This document shows, piece by piece, positions 28,801-38,675 of a stretch of 64,000 bases of DNA; positions within the stretch are counted from its first letter, which is position 1, and every line of letters starts with the position of its first letter. The stretch is from contig CALSMP010000008.1 in the NCBI GenBank assembly GCA_943787485.1, positions 1-64,000 of the forward strand. The letters are read 5' to 3'. The DNA comes from an uncultured Luminiphilus sp. GTDB taxonomy: Bacteria > Pseudomonadota > Gammaproteobacteria > Pseudomonadales > Halieaceae. The position numbers and the translations under genes were made by a program. Below the pieces are notes generated by a model, which was not told the DNA's origin, made no database searches, and was given only the letters and a program-made list of their open reading frames with translations.

Positions 28801-29646
28801 AAAGACCCGATTCTGTTCTGTGGCGCTCAGCCTAGCATAGAGCGGCAAAATCTGACGGTGCTCGCCACCCCGCAACTTTCGCGAGAGCTCACGTATCTCG
28901 CGCTCGCCGGGCAAGAACACAAGCACGTCGCCGCGGGGACCAAACTGCTCTGCCTCGATATCATCGAGGAGTCGGAGTACCTGCTCTGACGCAACCTCAT
29001 CCTGTTCCTCATCCCCACCAACATAATGGACCTCCACCGGATAGGTGCGGCCTGAGACCTCGACAATCGGTGCGCCTGAAAAATGCGCTGAAAACCGCTC
29101 AACGTCGATTGTGGCGGAGGTCACAATAACCTTGAGGTCGGGTCGTCTGGGAAGTAATTGCCGTAAGTAGCCCAAGATAAAATCGATATTCAAGCTGCGT
29201 TCGTGGGCTTCATCGATGATCAGGGTGTCGTACTGCCGGAGCTCTTTATCCCGCTGGAGCTCATTCAGCAAAATACCGTCGGTCATCAACTTGATGGCAG
29301 TCTGGTCGGATACCGAATCAGTAAACCGGACCTGATACCCCACAAGCCCCCCGAGAGGCGTATTGAGCTCATCGGCGATTCGCTGGGCCACGTTTCTGGC
29401 CGCCAATCGCCTTGGCTGGGTATGCCCGATGCGAGCGCTGCGACCACGACCGAGCTCCAGGCAGATCTTGGGAAGCTGGGTGGTTTTCCCCGACCCTGTC
29501 TCCCCAGCAATGATCACCACCTGATGATGCGAGATGGCCTCGGCGATCTCCGCTCGTCGCTCGACAACAGGCAGCTCCGCCGGAAAATTAAGTAACTTGG
29601 GAATAGCCCGATGCGACGGTGCCTGATTGGCCAGTGAAGTGCTCAT
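25897..29646 (-). CDS. hrpA: ATP-dependent RNA helicase HrpA
   Basis: A 1,249-residue DEAH-box RNA helicase. Motifs are Walker A GETGSGKTTQLPK (about 49-61), DEAHERS for Walker B, SAT (VTSATID), then FLPGEREIREL, NVAETSLTVPGIRYVID and QRKGRCGR of the second RecA domain, followed by the HA2 and OB-fold regions and the long C-terminal DUF3418 region found in HrpA. E. coli HrpA is 1,300 residues. HrpA acts on stalled ribosomes and mRNA processing. It is the largest intact gene in the window; mlaA lies 180 bases downstream in a gap where I see nothing else. Confidence 0.97.
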   Translation of the reverse strand: MSTSLANQAPSHRAIPKLLNFPAELPVVERRAEIAEAISHHQVVIIAGETGSGKTTQLPKICLELGRGRSARIGHTQPRRLAARNVAQRIADELNTPLGGLVGYQVRFTDSVSDQTAIKLMTDGILLNELQRDKELRQYDTLIIDEAHERSLNIDFILGYLRQLLPRRPDLKVIVTSATIDVERFSAHFSGAPIVEVSGRTYPVEVHYVGGDEEQDEVASEQVLRLLDDIEAEQFGPRGDVLVFLPGEREIRELSRKLRGGEHRQILPLYARLSATEQNRVFNPSGAGLRVILATNVAETSLTVPGIRYVIDTGTARVSRYNYRSRLQRLPIEKISQASANQRKGRCGRVAAGVCFRLYSEEDFLARSEFTDPEILRTNLAAVILRMLELRLGKVGAFPFIDKPEASMIREGYKLLEELGAVSERGKLTGLGRKMARLPIDPKLARIILEAGEHNALTETLVIVSALSVQDPRERPSEKQAQSDQAHARFQHEASDFLSWVNLWKYVEDQRQALSQNQFRKRLKQEFLSYLRLREWRDIHSQLVVASRQLGYKVRANLPDEHHYEGVHRALLAGFLGQIAQQDEGRLFNAARNRKVQIFPGSRLFKKPPKWVVAAEIVETTKVFARQCAAIEPDWLLKTNPYLLKRHYYEPAWQQRSGRVMATERVSLFGLIISDGRRVHFGDIAPEESRQLFIREGLVTGNYKSPPDFLKANMAQIRGVQDLESRVRRQDLLVDEEALFQFYDERIPADCVSAGTLEKWLRAEPNADKQLRLARSHILTRDPGSELLEQFPSALEWGDNLYRLTYRFEPGKDRDGVSVTVPLALLNRAPRYRFEWLVPGLLREKCIALVKGLPKQLRKQLVPVPDVVDDLLAEMKPDDVPLTEALGKALSTKRRLRIPSADWSIDTLDEYYQMNIRVVDERGRLLAESRDMAALVAQFRQAAAGAGVTPASDFPRRDQVERWDFGALPAQWKSQAAGMKVVSFPAVVDYGERIAVELLDYQAEAMVAHRDGVAALVMKRSAQTVKTLRKQLLSSNEAALALAGCGLARNDLVAEMCKVALLNLHEGPLPRSEEEFNALLAASKGRWVSKAQELERLILTALRPLAAAKAHLQRYGANDYADSRSDVDRQIDGLFAPGSLSLAPWIWLEQYPRYAKGITYRVERLSGLYAKDQKNMTLMASATDRLDEQLVGYPGLLVLSDVASQYRWMLEEFRISLFAQQLGTKIPVSVKRLDEQWQRVLGWLTANPR

Positions 29647-29692
29647 CGCAAACCCCAGACTTACCGCATCTCACCAGCACTGACGCGGCGCG

Positions 29693-31372
29693 TCAGGACG
29701 CGTCCCTCAGTTCCCGGCGCAAAATCTTCCCGACGTTGGTTTTAGGAAGCTCATCCCGAAATTCCACCAATCGGGGGACCTTGTAAGCGGTCAAATGTTC
29801 GCGACAATAGTTTTTCACCACGTCTTCTGTGAGCGACTTATCCCGCGCCACCACAAACATCTTGACTACCTCTCCACTCACCTCATCGTTCACCCCCACG
29901 GCGGCGCATTCGAGGACCCCCGGATGCTTGCTGAGCACATCTTCAAGCTCATTCGGATAGACGTTGAAGCCCGAGACGACGATCATATCTTTTTTGCGAT
30001 CCACGACGCGCAGATAACCATCGGACTGAATGACGGCGACATCACCGGTTGCAAACCAGCCGTCAGCCGTTATCACCTCAGCCGTTGCCTCAGGGCGCTG
30101 CCAATAGCCTTGCATCACCTGAGGACCCCTAATGCACAGCTCACCAGCCTGTTCCAAGCCCAACGGTTCACCGCCGTCGTCGATCACTCGAACTTCTGTC
30201 ATCGGTACGGGCAAACCAATGGTGCCAATCTGTTGGGCGCCCCCGGGATTGCTGGTGGCAACAGGGGACGTTTCCGTCAAGCCGTAACCTTCAGATACCG
30301 TGCACCCGGTGAGCTGAGTCCACTCGGCAGCCGCTGCCGCCGTGAGTGCCATTCCCCCGGAAAGCGTGACCTTGAGTGCCGAAAAATCGAGTTGCCGAAA
30401 CCCCGCGTTGTTGCACAGAGCCACAAAAAGGGTATTCAAACCACAAAATAGGCGCGGCCGGTACTTGGCAAACGCTTTCACTACCGAATCTAGATCCCGA
30501 GGATTCGGGATAAACACCGTTTGGGCGCCAACGTAGAGGCTGTATACCGACGCTGTGAACGCATAGATGTGATACACGGGCAGAGGTTGCATAAAAACAT
30601 CCCCGGCACCGGTGAGCTGATGCGAGGCGAAGAATGCATCGCACTGCATGACATTCGCCACCAGGTTGCCGTGGGACAGCATGGCCCCTTTTGCGACCCC
30701 CGTTGTGCCCCCTGTGTACTGAAGCATCGCGAGGTCCTCGGCCCGCGCGTTGACAGGCGTCAAGGCAAGGGTACTGCCCGCCTTTAGCACTGCCCGCAGT
30801 GACAGGGCGCCGGGTATCACAAACGGAGGCACTAGTTTTTTAACGTGCTTGGCAACAAAATTAATCAACTGGCGTTTCGGCGCGGGGTGAAGGTCTGCTA
30901 ATTCGGTGATGATGACCTTTTCGACCGGTGTCCTTGGAAGGACCAGAGACGCATTGCGCGCCACATTGGCTTGCACCACCAACAGCTTGACGCCGGCGTC
31001 ATTAAATTGGTGCTCGACTTCCCGCTCGGTGTAGAGAGGGTTGGTGTTCACCACGACCATCCCGGCGCGAAGGATGCCCAGCACAACCACCAGGTACTGA
31101 ATTAGATTCGGCATCTGCACCGCGACACGATCCCCGGGTTTTAGGCCCGATTCCTGCTGCAACCATGCCGCAAAGTGCCTCGTGAGGACGTCTAAGTCTC
31201 CGTAGGTGAGGTCATGACCCAAACTTGTACAGGCCTTACGCGCGCTGTGCCGCTCAAAGGCGTCTTCAAACAGCGCCACGATATTTGGAAACCGCACCGT
31301 GTCCACATCTGTCGCGATGCCAACTTGCTTAAGCGCGCTTTGGATAACCTGATTTAATTCACTCTGACGCAC
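29693..31372 (-). CDS. fadD: Long-chain fatty acid-CoA ligase
   Basis: A 559-residue adenylate-forming enzyme that activates long-chain fatty acids for beta-oxidation at the inner membrane. Motifs are the P-loop YTGGTTGVAKGA, GYGLTETSPV, WFATGDVAVI, DRKKDMIVVSGFNVYP and the C-terminal catalytic Lys in TNVGKILRREL. Length and order match FadD (E. coli 561). It is divergent from the MaoC-like hydratase gene across a 186-base gap that must hold both promoters. I did not find a convincing FadR-like operator by eye. Confidence 0.95.
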   Translation of the reverse strand: MRQSELNQVIQSALKQVGIATDVDTVRFPNIVALFEDAFERHSARKACTSLGHDLTYGDLDVLTRHFAAWLQQESGLKPGDRVAVQMPNLIQYLVVVLGILRAGMVVVNTNPLYTEREVEHQFNDAGVKLLVVQANVARNASLVLPRTPVEKVIITELADLHPAPKRQLINFVAKHVKKLVPPFVIPGALSLRAVLKAGSTLALTPVNARAEDLAMLQYTGGTTGVAKGAMLSHGNLVANVMQCDAFFASHQLTGAGDVFMQPLPVYHIYAFTASVYSLYVGAQTVFIPNPRDLDSVVKAFAKYRPRLFCGLNTLFVALCNNAGFRQLDFSALKVTLSGGMALTAAAAAEWTQLTGCTVSEGYGLTETSPVATSNPGGAQQIGTIGLPVPMTEVRVIDDGGEPLGLEQAGELCIRGPQVMQGYWQRPEATAEVITADGWFATGDVAVIQSDGYLRVVDRKKDMIVVSGFNVYPNELEDVLSKHPGVLECAAVGVNDEVSGEVVKMFVVARDKSLTEDVVKNYCREHLTAYKVPRLVEFRDELPKTNVGKILRRELRDAS

Positions 31373-31558
31373 AAAAACTCCCTCGCATAACCGCGTGTGG
31401 GTACTCCCCCGCGACCCTTGGTGGCACCCAACCTGTCATTACTAGCCTTTCAGCAACGGTGACAACTATTAATCAACGGATACAACTACCGCCTGTGGAC
31501 TGCTATTCTAACGCGATAACAAACCAATCAGAGTCCACCCCATTTTGAGGTAACCCCC

Positions 31559-32059
31559 ATGGAAGCAGCCACTCAAATCACCAACCTCACCATCGACGAA
31601 ATTAATGTCGGTGACAGCGCCAGCTACAGCAGGCTCGTCACCGAGCGAGAGGTTGAGCTGTTCGCCGCGGTTTCCGGCGACCACAATCCGGTTCACCTTG
31701 ACCCCGAATATGCCGCGACCACTCAGTTCGGTGAATGTATCGCCCACGGCATGCTCACGGGAGCCTTTGTGTCGGCTGCCATAGCCATGGAGCTACCGGG
31801 GCCCGGGACCATTTATCTGGGGCAAAACCTGCAGTTCAGAGCGCCAGTGCTACTGGGAGATACGGTCACTGTTTATCTTGAAGTGATCGAAAAACACGAC
31901 ACCAAGCCTTGGCTTAAATTGTCGACCACAGTAAAGAATCAGGATGATAAGGAAATTGCCCGAGGCGAAGCGTCAGTGATGGCGCCCGCGAAAAAGGAGA
32001 CCGTCACTGTCGTGCCCCCGCCAGCAGTTCAACTGCTGGATGACGCCGAGGCAAACTGA
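31559..32059 (+). CDS. MaoC-like (R)-specific enoyl-CoA hydratase
   Basis: A 166-residue hot-dog fold protein. The hydratase-2 motif lies in FAAVSGDHNPVHLDPEYA (catalytic Asp and His) with ATTQFGECIAHGML after it, as in PhaJ-type enzymes that hydrate trans-2-enoyl-CoA to (R)-3-hydroxyacyl-CoA. The last ~20 residues (TVTVVPPPAVQLLDDAEAN) are an unstructured addition. ATG 31559 is preceded by GAGG at 9 bases. It is divergent from fadD, fitting fatty acid metabolism, and its 3' end overlaps the convergent unknown gene by 31 bases. Confidence 0.88.
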   Translation: MEAATQITNLTIDEINVGDSASYSRLVTEREVELFAAVSGDHNPVHLDPEYAATTQFGECIAHGMLTGAFVSAAIAMELPGPGTIYLGQNLQFRAPVLLGDTVTVYLEVIEKHDTKPWLKLSTTVKNQDDKEIARGEASVMAPAKKETVTVVPPPAVQLLDDAEAN

Positions 32060-32535
32060 CCAGGATCCACATATACCAGTCTCAAGGTTACGATCGGCCG
32101 CGACGGGTCCGGTCTGATCCCGAGCATCAGGGTGTTCAGCATGCCATCGTGGGTGGTGGCACCAACGCAGCCAATAAGATTAAGGCCCACCTCCTCCTCA
32201 GTAGCGTCCGCTGGCGAGTCGATCGGCTTAAAAACGGGCAGGCTCTTTTCCGCGCGTAAATCATCCGCCAGCTGCGCCACCAAGGCCATCACACCGTCGC
32301 GCCAGGCCGAAAAGTTCAGCGTCCCATTGAAGGCCGTTGCATCCATCGATAAATCCATACGAACAGTGCCGCCGTCCTCCATTTTTAAGGTAGTCAAACT
32401 CACGCGACGATTGGCTTCGAGCTCCCGAAAAATTCGCTTGGCACTCGTGCGCTCAGCTTCGAGGATGCCCTGATTGAGCAAATTGGCAGCGACGGTGGCT
32501 AGCTGGTTACTGTCTAAGACCTTCTCTTTTTTCAT
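32029..32535 (-). CDS. Conserved-looking protein of unknown function
   Basis: A 168-residue soluble protein that I do not recognise. It starts MKKEKVLDSNQLATVAANLL and contains a ~100-residue alternating strand-helix region (GGTVRMDLSMDATAFNGTLNFSAWRDGVMALVAQL). It has no signal peptide, membrane helix or clear motif and ends in a Ser-rich tail (FASASSSS). ATG 32535 is chosen because the longer track ORF reads back through the mnmC upstream region. It is divergent from mnmC and overlaps the 3' end of the MaoC gene. The codon pattern looks like a real gene. Confidence 0.6.
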   Translation of the reverse strand: MKKEKVLDSNQLATVAANLLNQGILEAERTSAKRIFRELEANRRVSLTTLKMEDGGTVRMDLSMDATAFNGTLNFSAWRDGVMALVAQLADDLRAEKSLPVFKPIDSPADATEEEVGLNLIGCVGATTHDGMLNTLMLGIRPDPSRPIVTLRLVYVDPGQFASASSSS

Positions 32536-32646
32536 GAGGTGACCCGTGGGGAAAAAACCTATTGTAACCGCTCTTTCAAACGAAGTGCGCCCGGCAAATC
32601 CCTCAATTCTGTTAAGCTGGTTCACCCAGTAATTGACCTCTCAGCC

Positions 32647-34753
32647 GTGATCTCAAGAGATAACCAACCCTGGACGCCCGCACCCAGCCCCACGCTGGAC
32701 TGGGCTGTCAGCGGTGCTCCCAGAAACGTCGAATTCGACGACATTTACTACAGCACAGCGGATGGCGTTGAGGAAAGCCGGTACGTGTTTCTTGAGGGCA
32801 GCCGCCTTAATCGCCATCTTGATGACCGTCCAGGGCGCGACGCCTGCCTCGTCGAAACCGGCTTCGGAACGGGCCTCAACTTTGTGGTCACCGCCCAGCA
32901 CTGGCTCGAATCGAGCGCCGCCAACCAATCCGGGGCTCGGCCAAAGCTGCACTACATCGGCATCGACTCGTGCCCGCTCACCCCGGAGCAGGCACGATCT
33001 ATTGCAGCAACATGGCCCGAGAACATGAATCTCAGCGGTCCGCTGTTAGCCAACTGGCCAGCATCGGTTCGTGGATGCCACCGACTGCATTGGCCAGACC
33101 AGCACATCACGCTGGACCTGTGGTGGGAGGATGCACTCGCCGTACTCGAAGAATTAGTCGAACGCCGCCAGCGCTGGGTGGACTATTGGTATTTGGACGG
33201 GTTTGCCCCCGCTAAAAATACCGACTTGTGGAGCCCTGTGCTTTATGACCACATGACGTCATTGAGTGACACTAACGCAAGGGTTGCAACCTTCACCGCT
33301 GCGGGGGACGTCAGACGCGGCCTAATCGCCGCCGGGTTTTCGGTCGACAAGCGTCCGGGGTTTGGTCGCAAGCGCGAATGCCTCTCCGGCCGCCTCATGA
33401 CGCTACCTAATCCATCCAATCTGGCAACCGACCTATCTGCGACGATCGCACCAACAATAGACGTCCAGGAAAATCGGCAGCGCCTCCGTAAAACCAGCCC
33501 TTGGGATCTCAATCCGGCACCCATAAAACCTCATCACGCGGTGGTCGTGGGTGCCGGATTATCTGGGGCCTTTGTTGCCCGCGCCTTAGCAGATCGCGGG
33601 GTAAGGGTAACCGTCCTTGAAAGCGACTACATTGCCTCGGGCGGCTCCTCTAATTTACAGGGAATTACCTACACCCGGCCTTCCAAACGCTTCTCCGCGC
33701 TGAGTGATTTTGCGATCGCCAGTTATCTGCATGCCACGCGCCTCTACAGCCAGCTACTTAACGAAAACGCTTCGGACCTTAGGCCGGCCGGGTCTGCATT
33801 ACGAGGCGGGATTGATGGCAGCCAGTGCGGCTATGTTCAGCTTTCTGATGATCACCAAACCCTCGACTACCTGGGACAGTTTGTCGATAGCCCCCTGCCG
33901 TTTAGGTGCATGAATAGCGAACAGCTGACCCAGTTACTGGGCGTGCCCTGCGAATCTTCCGGCCTGTGGTTTCCCGACGCCTGCTGGCTAAATCCAGAAG
34001 CTGTTTGCCGCGAACGGCTAAGCCACCCAGGGATTTCGGTCTTGGAGCAACATCGAGTGGACACACTATCGACCGACGGAAACGCATGGCGAGTCGGCTG
34101 CGAATCTACAGAACTCGCTTGCGACGCCGTAATATTAGCCTCGGCACAGGAACTGACCGCCCACCCCTGGACCGACTGGCTTCCGCTCCAAGTCATTCGG
34201 GGCCAGACTACACATCTCCCGGCCTCGTCGCTGGCACATACGCCTCAGATAGCGATTTGTCATGAAGGCTACCTGCCGCCGCCACGCCAAGGCATCCACT
34301 GTATGGGGGCGAGCTATGGACCCAATGACCACGCTCTCGATGAACGCCCGAGCGAACACGCCCAAAATATGCAAAAGCTGCAGAAAGCATTGCCGGGTTT
34401 GCGCGCAGACTATGATTTGGCCACCTTAAAAGGCCATGTAGCCTTGCGATGCACCACCGCAGATTACCTGCCCGTTGCTGGGCCGGTTCCCGATCGCGAG
34501 TCCTTCAATAGGCACTACAAGGCGCTTGGTGGACGAAAAACCGCTGTTATTGATGGGCCCCGCCCCCACCATTCCCAATTTATGGCTGATTGGCGGTCTG
34601 GGTTCGCGAGGGTTGACGGCTGCGCCGCTAGCGAGTGAAGTGCTCGTGAGTCAACTGTGCGGCGAACCCCCCCCGGTAAACCGACAGTTGCACCGAGCCC
34701 TGTCACCCGCCAGGTTCTTGGCGCGAGGCCTAATTCGAGGAGCACCACTGTGA
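32647..34753 (+). CDS. mnmC: Bifunctional tRNA 5-methylaminomethyl-2-thiouridine synthase MnmC, with one frameshift near the C-terminus
   Basis: The product is about 701 residues if one base is removed from GGGCCCC at 34555-34561. The N-terminal half is an SAM methyltransferase (EFDDIYYSTADGVEESRYVF, VETGFGTGLNFVV, YWYLDGFAPAKN); the C-terminal half is a DAO-type FAD oxidoreductase (VVVGAGLSGAFVARALADRG). Together they complete the mnm5s2U wobble modification. In the given sequence the frame ends early at 34638, but the +1 frame carries the expected ending NLWLIGGLGSRGLTAAPL and LSPARFLARGL. The GTG at 32647 (VISRDNQPW) is the likely start. I cannot separate error from mutation. Confidence 0.88.
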
Positions 34754-34795
34754 AAGCCCGCTTGACCACGCGCGTAAAGCGATACTCGCCGACGC

Positions 34796-35605
34796 ATGGA
34801 ATCAAGACAATCCGCGAGCAGCCCGCTCGTCGTAGTATTGCTCTGGACGTTCGTCATCATCGGCGTCGATGTGTCTCATGCCGCCAACTCGGATACGGCG
34901 ACGGTCCCCTGGTATCGAGCCCGCATCGTCGCGCATAAGCCGTTCCCTCGGGAAAATTTCACTCAGGGATTGGAAATCGTCGCAGGCGAGCTCTATGTCA
35001 GCTCAGGCCTGTATGGCAAATCGGCGGTTCGCGTTTATCGGTGGCCCGACATGGTGCTCGAGAGAGACACCCTGTTGCCAAAACAGTTTTTTGCCGAGGG
35101 TCTCACCCTCATCAATGAATCGCTTTATGTTCTCACATGGCGCGAGGGTCGGCTGCTCCTTCTCGACCCCAAGACCCTCCAGGTGAATGGGGCGATGCAG
35201 TATGGAGGCGAAGGATGGGGCCTCACACATCACGGTAATACCCTATGGCTATCAGATGGCTCCAACCGGCTCACCAGACTGGACCTGAGCACGCCAACCC
35301 CAACCGTAAGCACTATCGAGGTAACCCTTGCGGGCAAGGCGCTGCGCAGGCTCAACGAGCTCGAATGGGTCGACGGGGAAATTTGGGCGAATGTCTGGCA
35401 AACCGACACCATCGCCCGCATTAACCCCAGCACGGGTACCGTTACCGGAATGATCGACGCGCAAGGCTTGCTGCAAGCCGATGACCGACTGCGGGACACC
35501 GATGTCTTGAACGGCATAGCGAGGGATCCGGAAACGGGGCAGGTGTGGGTTACCGGCAAACGCTGGCCAAAAATGTTCCAAATTGTTCTCGAAGCACAGA
35601 ACTAA
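34796..35605 (+). CDS. Glutaminyl-peptide cyclotransferase (plant/bacterial type)
   Basis: A 269-residue secreted protein with an N-terminal signal helix (SPLVVVLLWTFVIIGVDVSHA) and a five-bladed propeller of the plant-type glutaminyl cyclase family, which converts N-terminal Gln to pyroglutamate in exported proteins. Diagnostic motifs are FTQGLEIVAGELYVSSGLYG, FAEGLTLI, YGGEGWGLTHHG, LNELEWVDGEIWANVWQTD and DVLNGIARDPETGQVWVTGKRWP. Length matches the family. It starts 42 bases after mnmC and ends 57 bases before the M16 protease gene, all on the plus strand. Confidence 0.92.
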   Translation: MESRQSASSPLVVVLLWTFVIIGVDVSHAANSDTATVPWYRARIVAHKPFPRENFTQGLEIVAGELYVSSGLYGKSAVRVYRWPDMVLERDTLLPKQFFAEGLTLINESLYVLTWREGRLLLLDPKTLQVNGAMQYGGEGWGLTHHGNTLWLSDGSNRLTRLDLSTPTPTVSTIEVTLAGKALRRLNELEWVDGEIWANVWQTDTIARINPSTGTVTGMIDAQGLLQADDRLRDTDVLNGIARDPETGQVWVTGKRWPKMFQIVLEAQN

Positions 35606-35662
35606 GCGCGTCAAATCGTTACAATAAGTCTTACTTTGCCAATTTTCGAGCCAAGGGTTTTC

Positions 35663-38627
35663 ATGGAAACAGCAACCGATACACAGGCGCAAAACAATCC
35701 TTTCATCCTAAAACGCAGTACGCCTATTGCCGCTCTAAATTTGACGGTGGAAGAATACGAACACCCGGATACGGGCGCCGTCCATTTGCATCTAGGCTGT
35801 GAAAATAGCGAAAACGTTTTCATGGTCGCCTTGCGTACCGTGCCGCAGGACTCAACCGGCGTCGCACACATCCTTGAGCACACCGTCCTCTGTGGCAGTG
35901 AGCGCTACCCTGTCCGCGATCCGTTCTTCATGATGTTGCGGCGCTCGCTCAACACCTTTATGAACGCCTTCACCAGCTCTGACTGGACTGCCTATCCCTT
36001 CGCCACCCAGAACACAAAAGATTTTTCGAACTTATTATCGGTCTATCTCGACGCCGTCTTTTTCTCTCGGCTCGACCCACTGGACTTTGCCCAAGAGGGG
36101 CATCGCGTGGAATTTGAGAAAGATGAGGTCAACGGAAAAGATACGCTCGTATTTAAAGGCGTTGTCTTTAATGAGATGAAGGGCGCGATGTCGTCCACAT
36201 CCTCGATTCTCTGGGACAAGCTGTGCTATGAGCTGTTTCCGACTAACACCTACCACTTCAACAGTGGCGGAGATCCGGAAGCGATTCCGGATTTATCCTA
36301 TCAGCAACTGCGCGACTTTTACGCGCGTCACTACCACCCAAGCAATGCGATCTTTCTTACCTTCGGCGATATTCCGGCCGCGTTACATCAGCGTGACTTT
36401 CAGGAACTCGTCTTAAAGCGGTTTTCACGTAGCAACGAAAGTGTCGAGGTTACCCTTGAGCAATTATTTTTGACCCCCCGAGTTGCCGAGCACGATTATG
36501 CCGTGGACGCATCGGAGGGTCTCGCGAAGAAAACCCACCACGTCATGGGTTGGAAACTCGGAGAGAGCGCTGACTTAACAGCTATGCTTGAAGCGCAGGT
36601 GCTCTCGGCTGTGCTGATGGAGAACAGCGCATCGCCGCTTATGCACTACCTCGAAACCACCGAGTTAGGCTCGGCACCCTCACCGCTCTGCGGGGTGGAG
36701 GAATCCATGCGGGAAATGGTTTTCTGCTGCGGGATCGAGGGCAGTAGCCCTGAAGTAGCTGCGCAATTCCAGCAGGAGGTCCTCGGCAAGCTCAAGGAAG
36801 TCGCAGACTCTGGGCATCGCAGAAGATCGACTTGAAGCAATATTGCATCAAATCGAGCTTAGTCAGCGAGAACTTACCGGGGACGGGATGCCCTACGGGC
36901 TTAATCTGATGTTGCGCGGGCTTGGTGCCGCTGTACACGGAGGAGAACCCGGTCGCTGCGCTGGACTTAGATCCGGTGTTGACAACTATTCGCGACCGAA
37001 TCAAGGATCCGAACTACATCCCCGGACTCGTCCGAACACTCCTGCTAGAAAACAATCATCGGGTCACCCTCACGGTCAAGCCCGATGGTGATCTGTCCGC
37101 CCAAGCGCAGCTGCGGGAAAGTGAGCGACTGGCGGCAATCGATGCGGGCATGACATCCGACGAGCGCAAGAATGTGATCGACCCTCGCGGAAAAACTCAG
37201 GCAGCGTCAAGCGCAGGTTGACGATCCCAACGTCCTTCCCCGAGTCACGCTGGCAGATATACCGGCGTTGTTGCCCGAGCCCACTTGTCATCACAACAAC
37301 GCAGATAACACCAAGAGTTGGCGCTACCCCACAGGGACAAATGGGATCGTATATCAACAATGGGTGAAGCCCTTGCCATCCCTCTCAGCGACCGAATCAG
37401 ACCAATTGCCGCTGCTAACTGGACTGCTCACCGAGGTCGGGATTCGTAATTCAAGCTACCATTGCGGTGCAAGATCGACAGTCGGCTACAGTGGGTTCAA
37501 TCAACGCTGCGACGTTGACCCGCAGTGACCGTCTTGATGAGCAACAGTGCTCCGCCTATTTTTTGCTTTCATCGAAAGCGCTGGCGAACCGCAGCAACGC
37601 GCAAGTTGGCTTGATGGAAGACACACTTTGTGGCGCGCGCTTTGACGAGGGAGCGCGAGTAAAAGAGTTAGTCAATCAGATCAGGGCCCGCCGGGATCAG
37701 TCAATTACGGGCAGTGGCCATAGCCTAGCCATGACAGCAGCGACTGCAGGTATGAGTCCGCTAGCCCTGCGCAGTCACCGACAAGGCGGGCTGGAGGGGA
37801 TCCGCAGACTTCGACTGTTGGACGATAGCCTGGGCAATGACAGCGCGCTGCAAAGGTTATTGGCAGAGCTGGCTATCCTCCATCAAAAAATCAGCGACGG
37901 GTCGGACTTTCAAGCCGCGGTTATCGCAGACCCAGACCATTTGATAGCGGCTGAGACGGAAGCCAGAAAAGCGCTAATCGCGATACCAAAACAACAGATC
38001 ACCGAGCCATTCAGTGCCGACCCAGTGCGGGAAATGCGGCGGGAGTGCTGGGTGGCCAACACCCAGGTCAATTTCTGCGCCAAAGCCTATGCGACGGTAC
38101 CGAGTGGGCACCCCGATGCTCCGGCGCTAACTGTGCTTGCAGCATTTCTACGCAACGGGTTTCTCCATCGCGCGATCCGCGAGCAGGGAGGTGCCTATGG
38201 TGGAGGCGCGAGCCAGGATGGCAACATCGGTGCCTTTCGTTTCTTTTCCTATCGCGACCCTCGACTCGAGGGCACGCTAGGAGACTTCGATCAGTCCATT
38301 CGGTGGCTGCTCGAAACCAAGCACGAGCCCGCGGCGCTAGAGGAAGCCATTCTCGGAGTGGTTGGCAGTATGGACAAACCCGGCTCACCGGCTGGGGAAG
38401 CCAAGAAGCATTTCCATGAAACGCTCTTCAACCGAACGGTGGAGGACCGAGCCACATTCCGCGCCGGCATTATCGGCACTACCCTTGATGATCTGCGGCG
38501 CGTCACAGAAACCTATTTAGCAGACAGCGATGCCGCCAGCATTGCGGTAATCACTAACGCCAAGCTCGCGTCAGATAATAAAAACCTATTGAATGACCTT
38601 GGCCTGGCTAGATGTGAATTGCTCTGA
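35663..38627 (+). pseudogene. M16C-family zinc metalloprotease (PreP-like), broken by four +1 frameshifts
   Basis: Reconstructed length is about 986 residues, right for presequence protease-like M16C enzymes that degrade free peptides. The inverted zinc motif is HILEH (about residue 70), with downstream Glu in VFNEMKGAMSS. After residue ~385 the frame jumps by +1 four times, at GGG 36812-36814, GG 36951-36952, CCC 37182-37184 and CC 37459-37460. Removing one base at each gives continuous family sequence (DSGIAEDRLEAI, EPVAALDLDP, VIDLAEKLRQ, SYIAVQDRQ). The rest of the reading frame shows no other damage. ATG 35663 has AAGGG upstream. Either the gene is very recently inactivated or these are assembly errors. 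Confidence 0.85.
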
Positions 38628-38675
38628 GCACTCGATGTAGATTGCTTTGACCGCTTAATAGCGCGTGATCCCGTA

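Noticed and set aside
36812-37460. Programmed ribosomal frameshifting in the M16 gene
   Set aside because: Four shifts at unrelated short runs with no slippery heptamer, stop context or pseudoknot that I can see; errors or mutations are far likelier.
38045-38419. 124-codon ORF inside the M16 gene
   Set aside because: Alternative frame of the conserved M16 C-terminal region.
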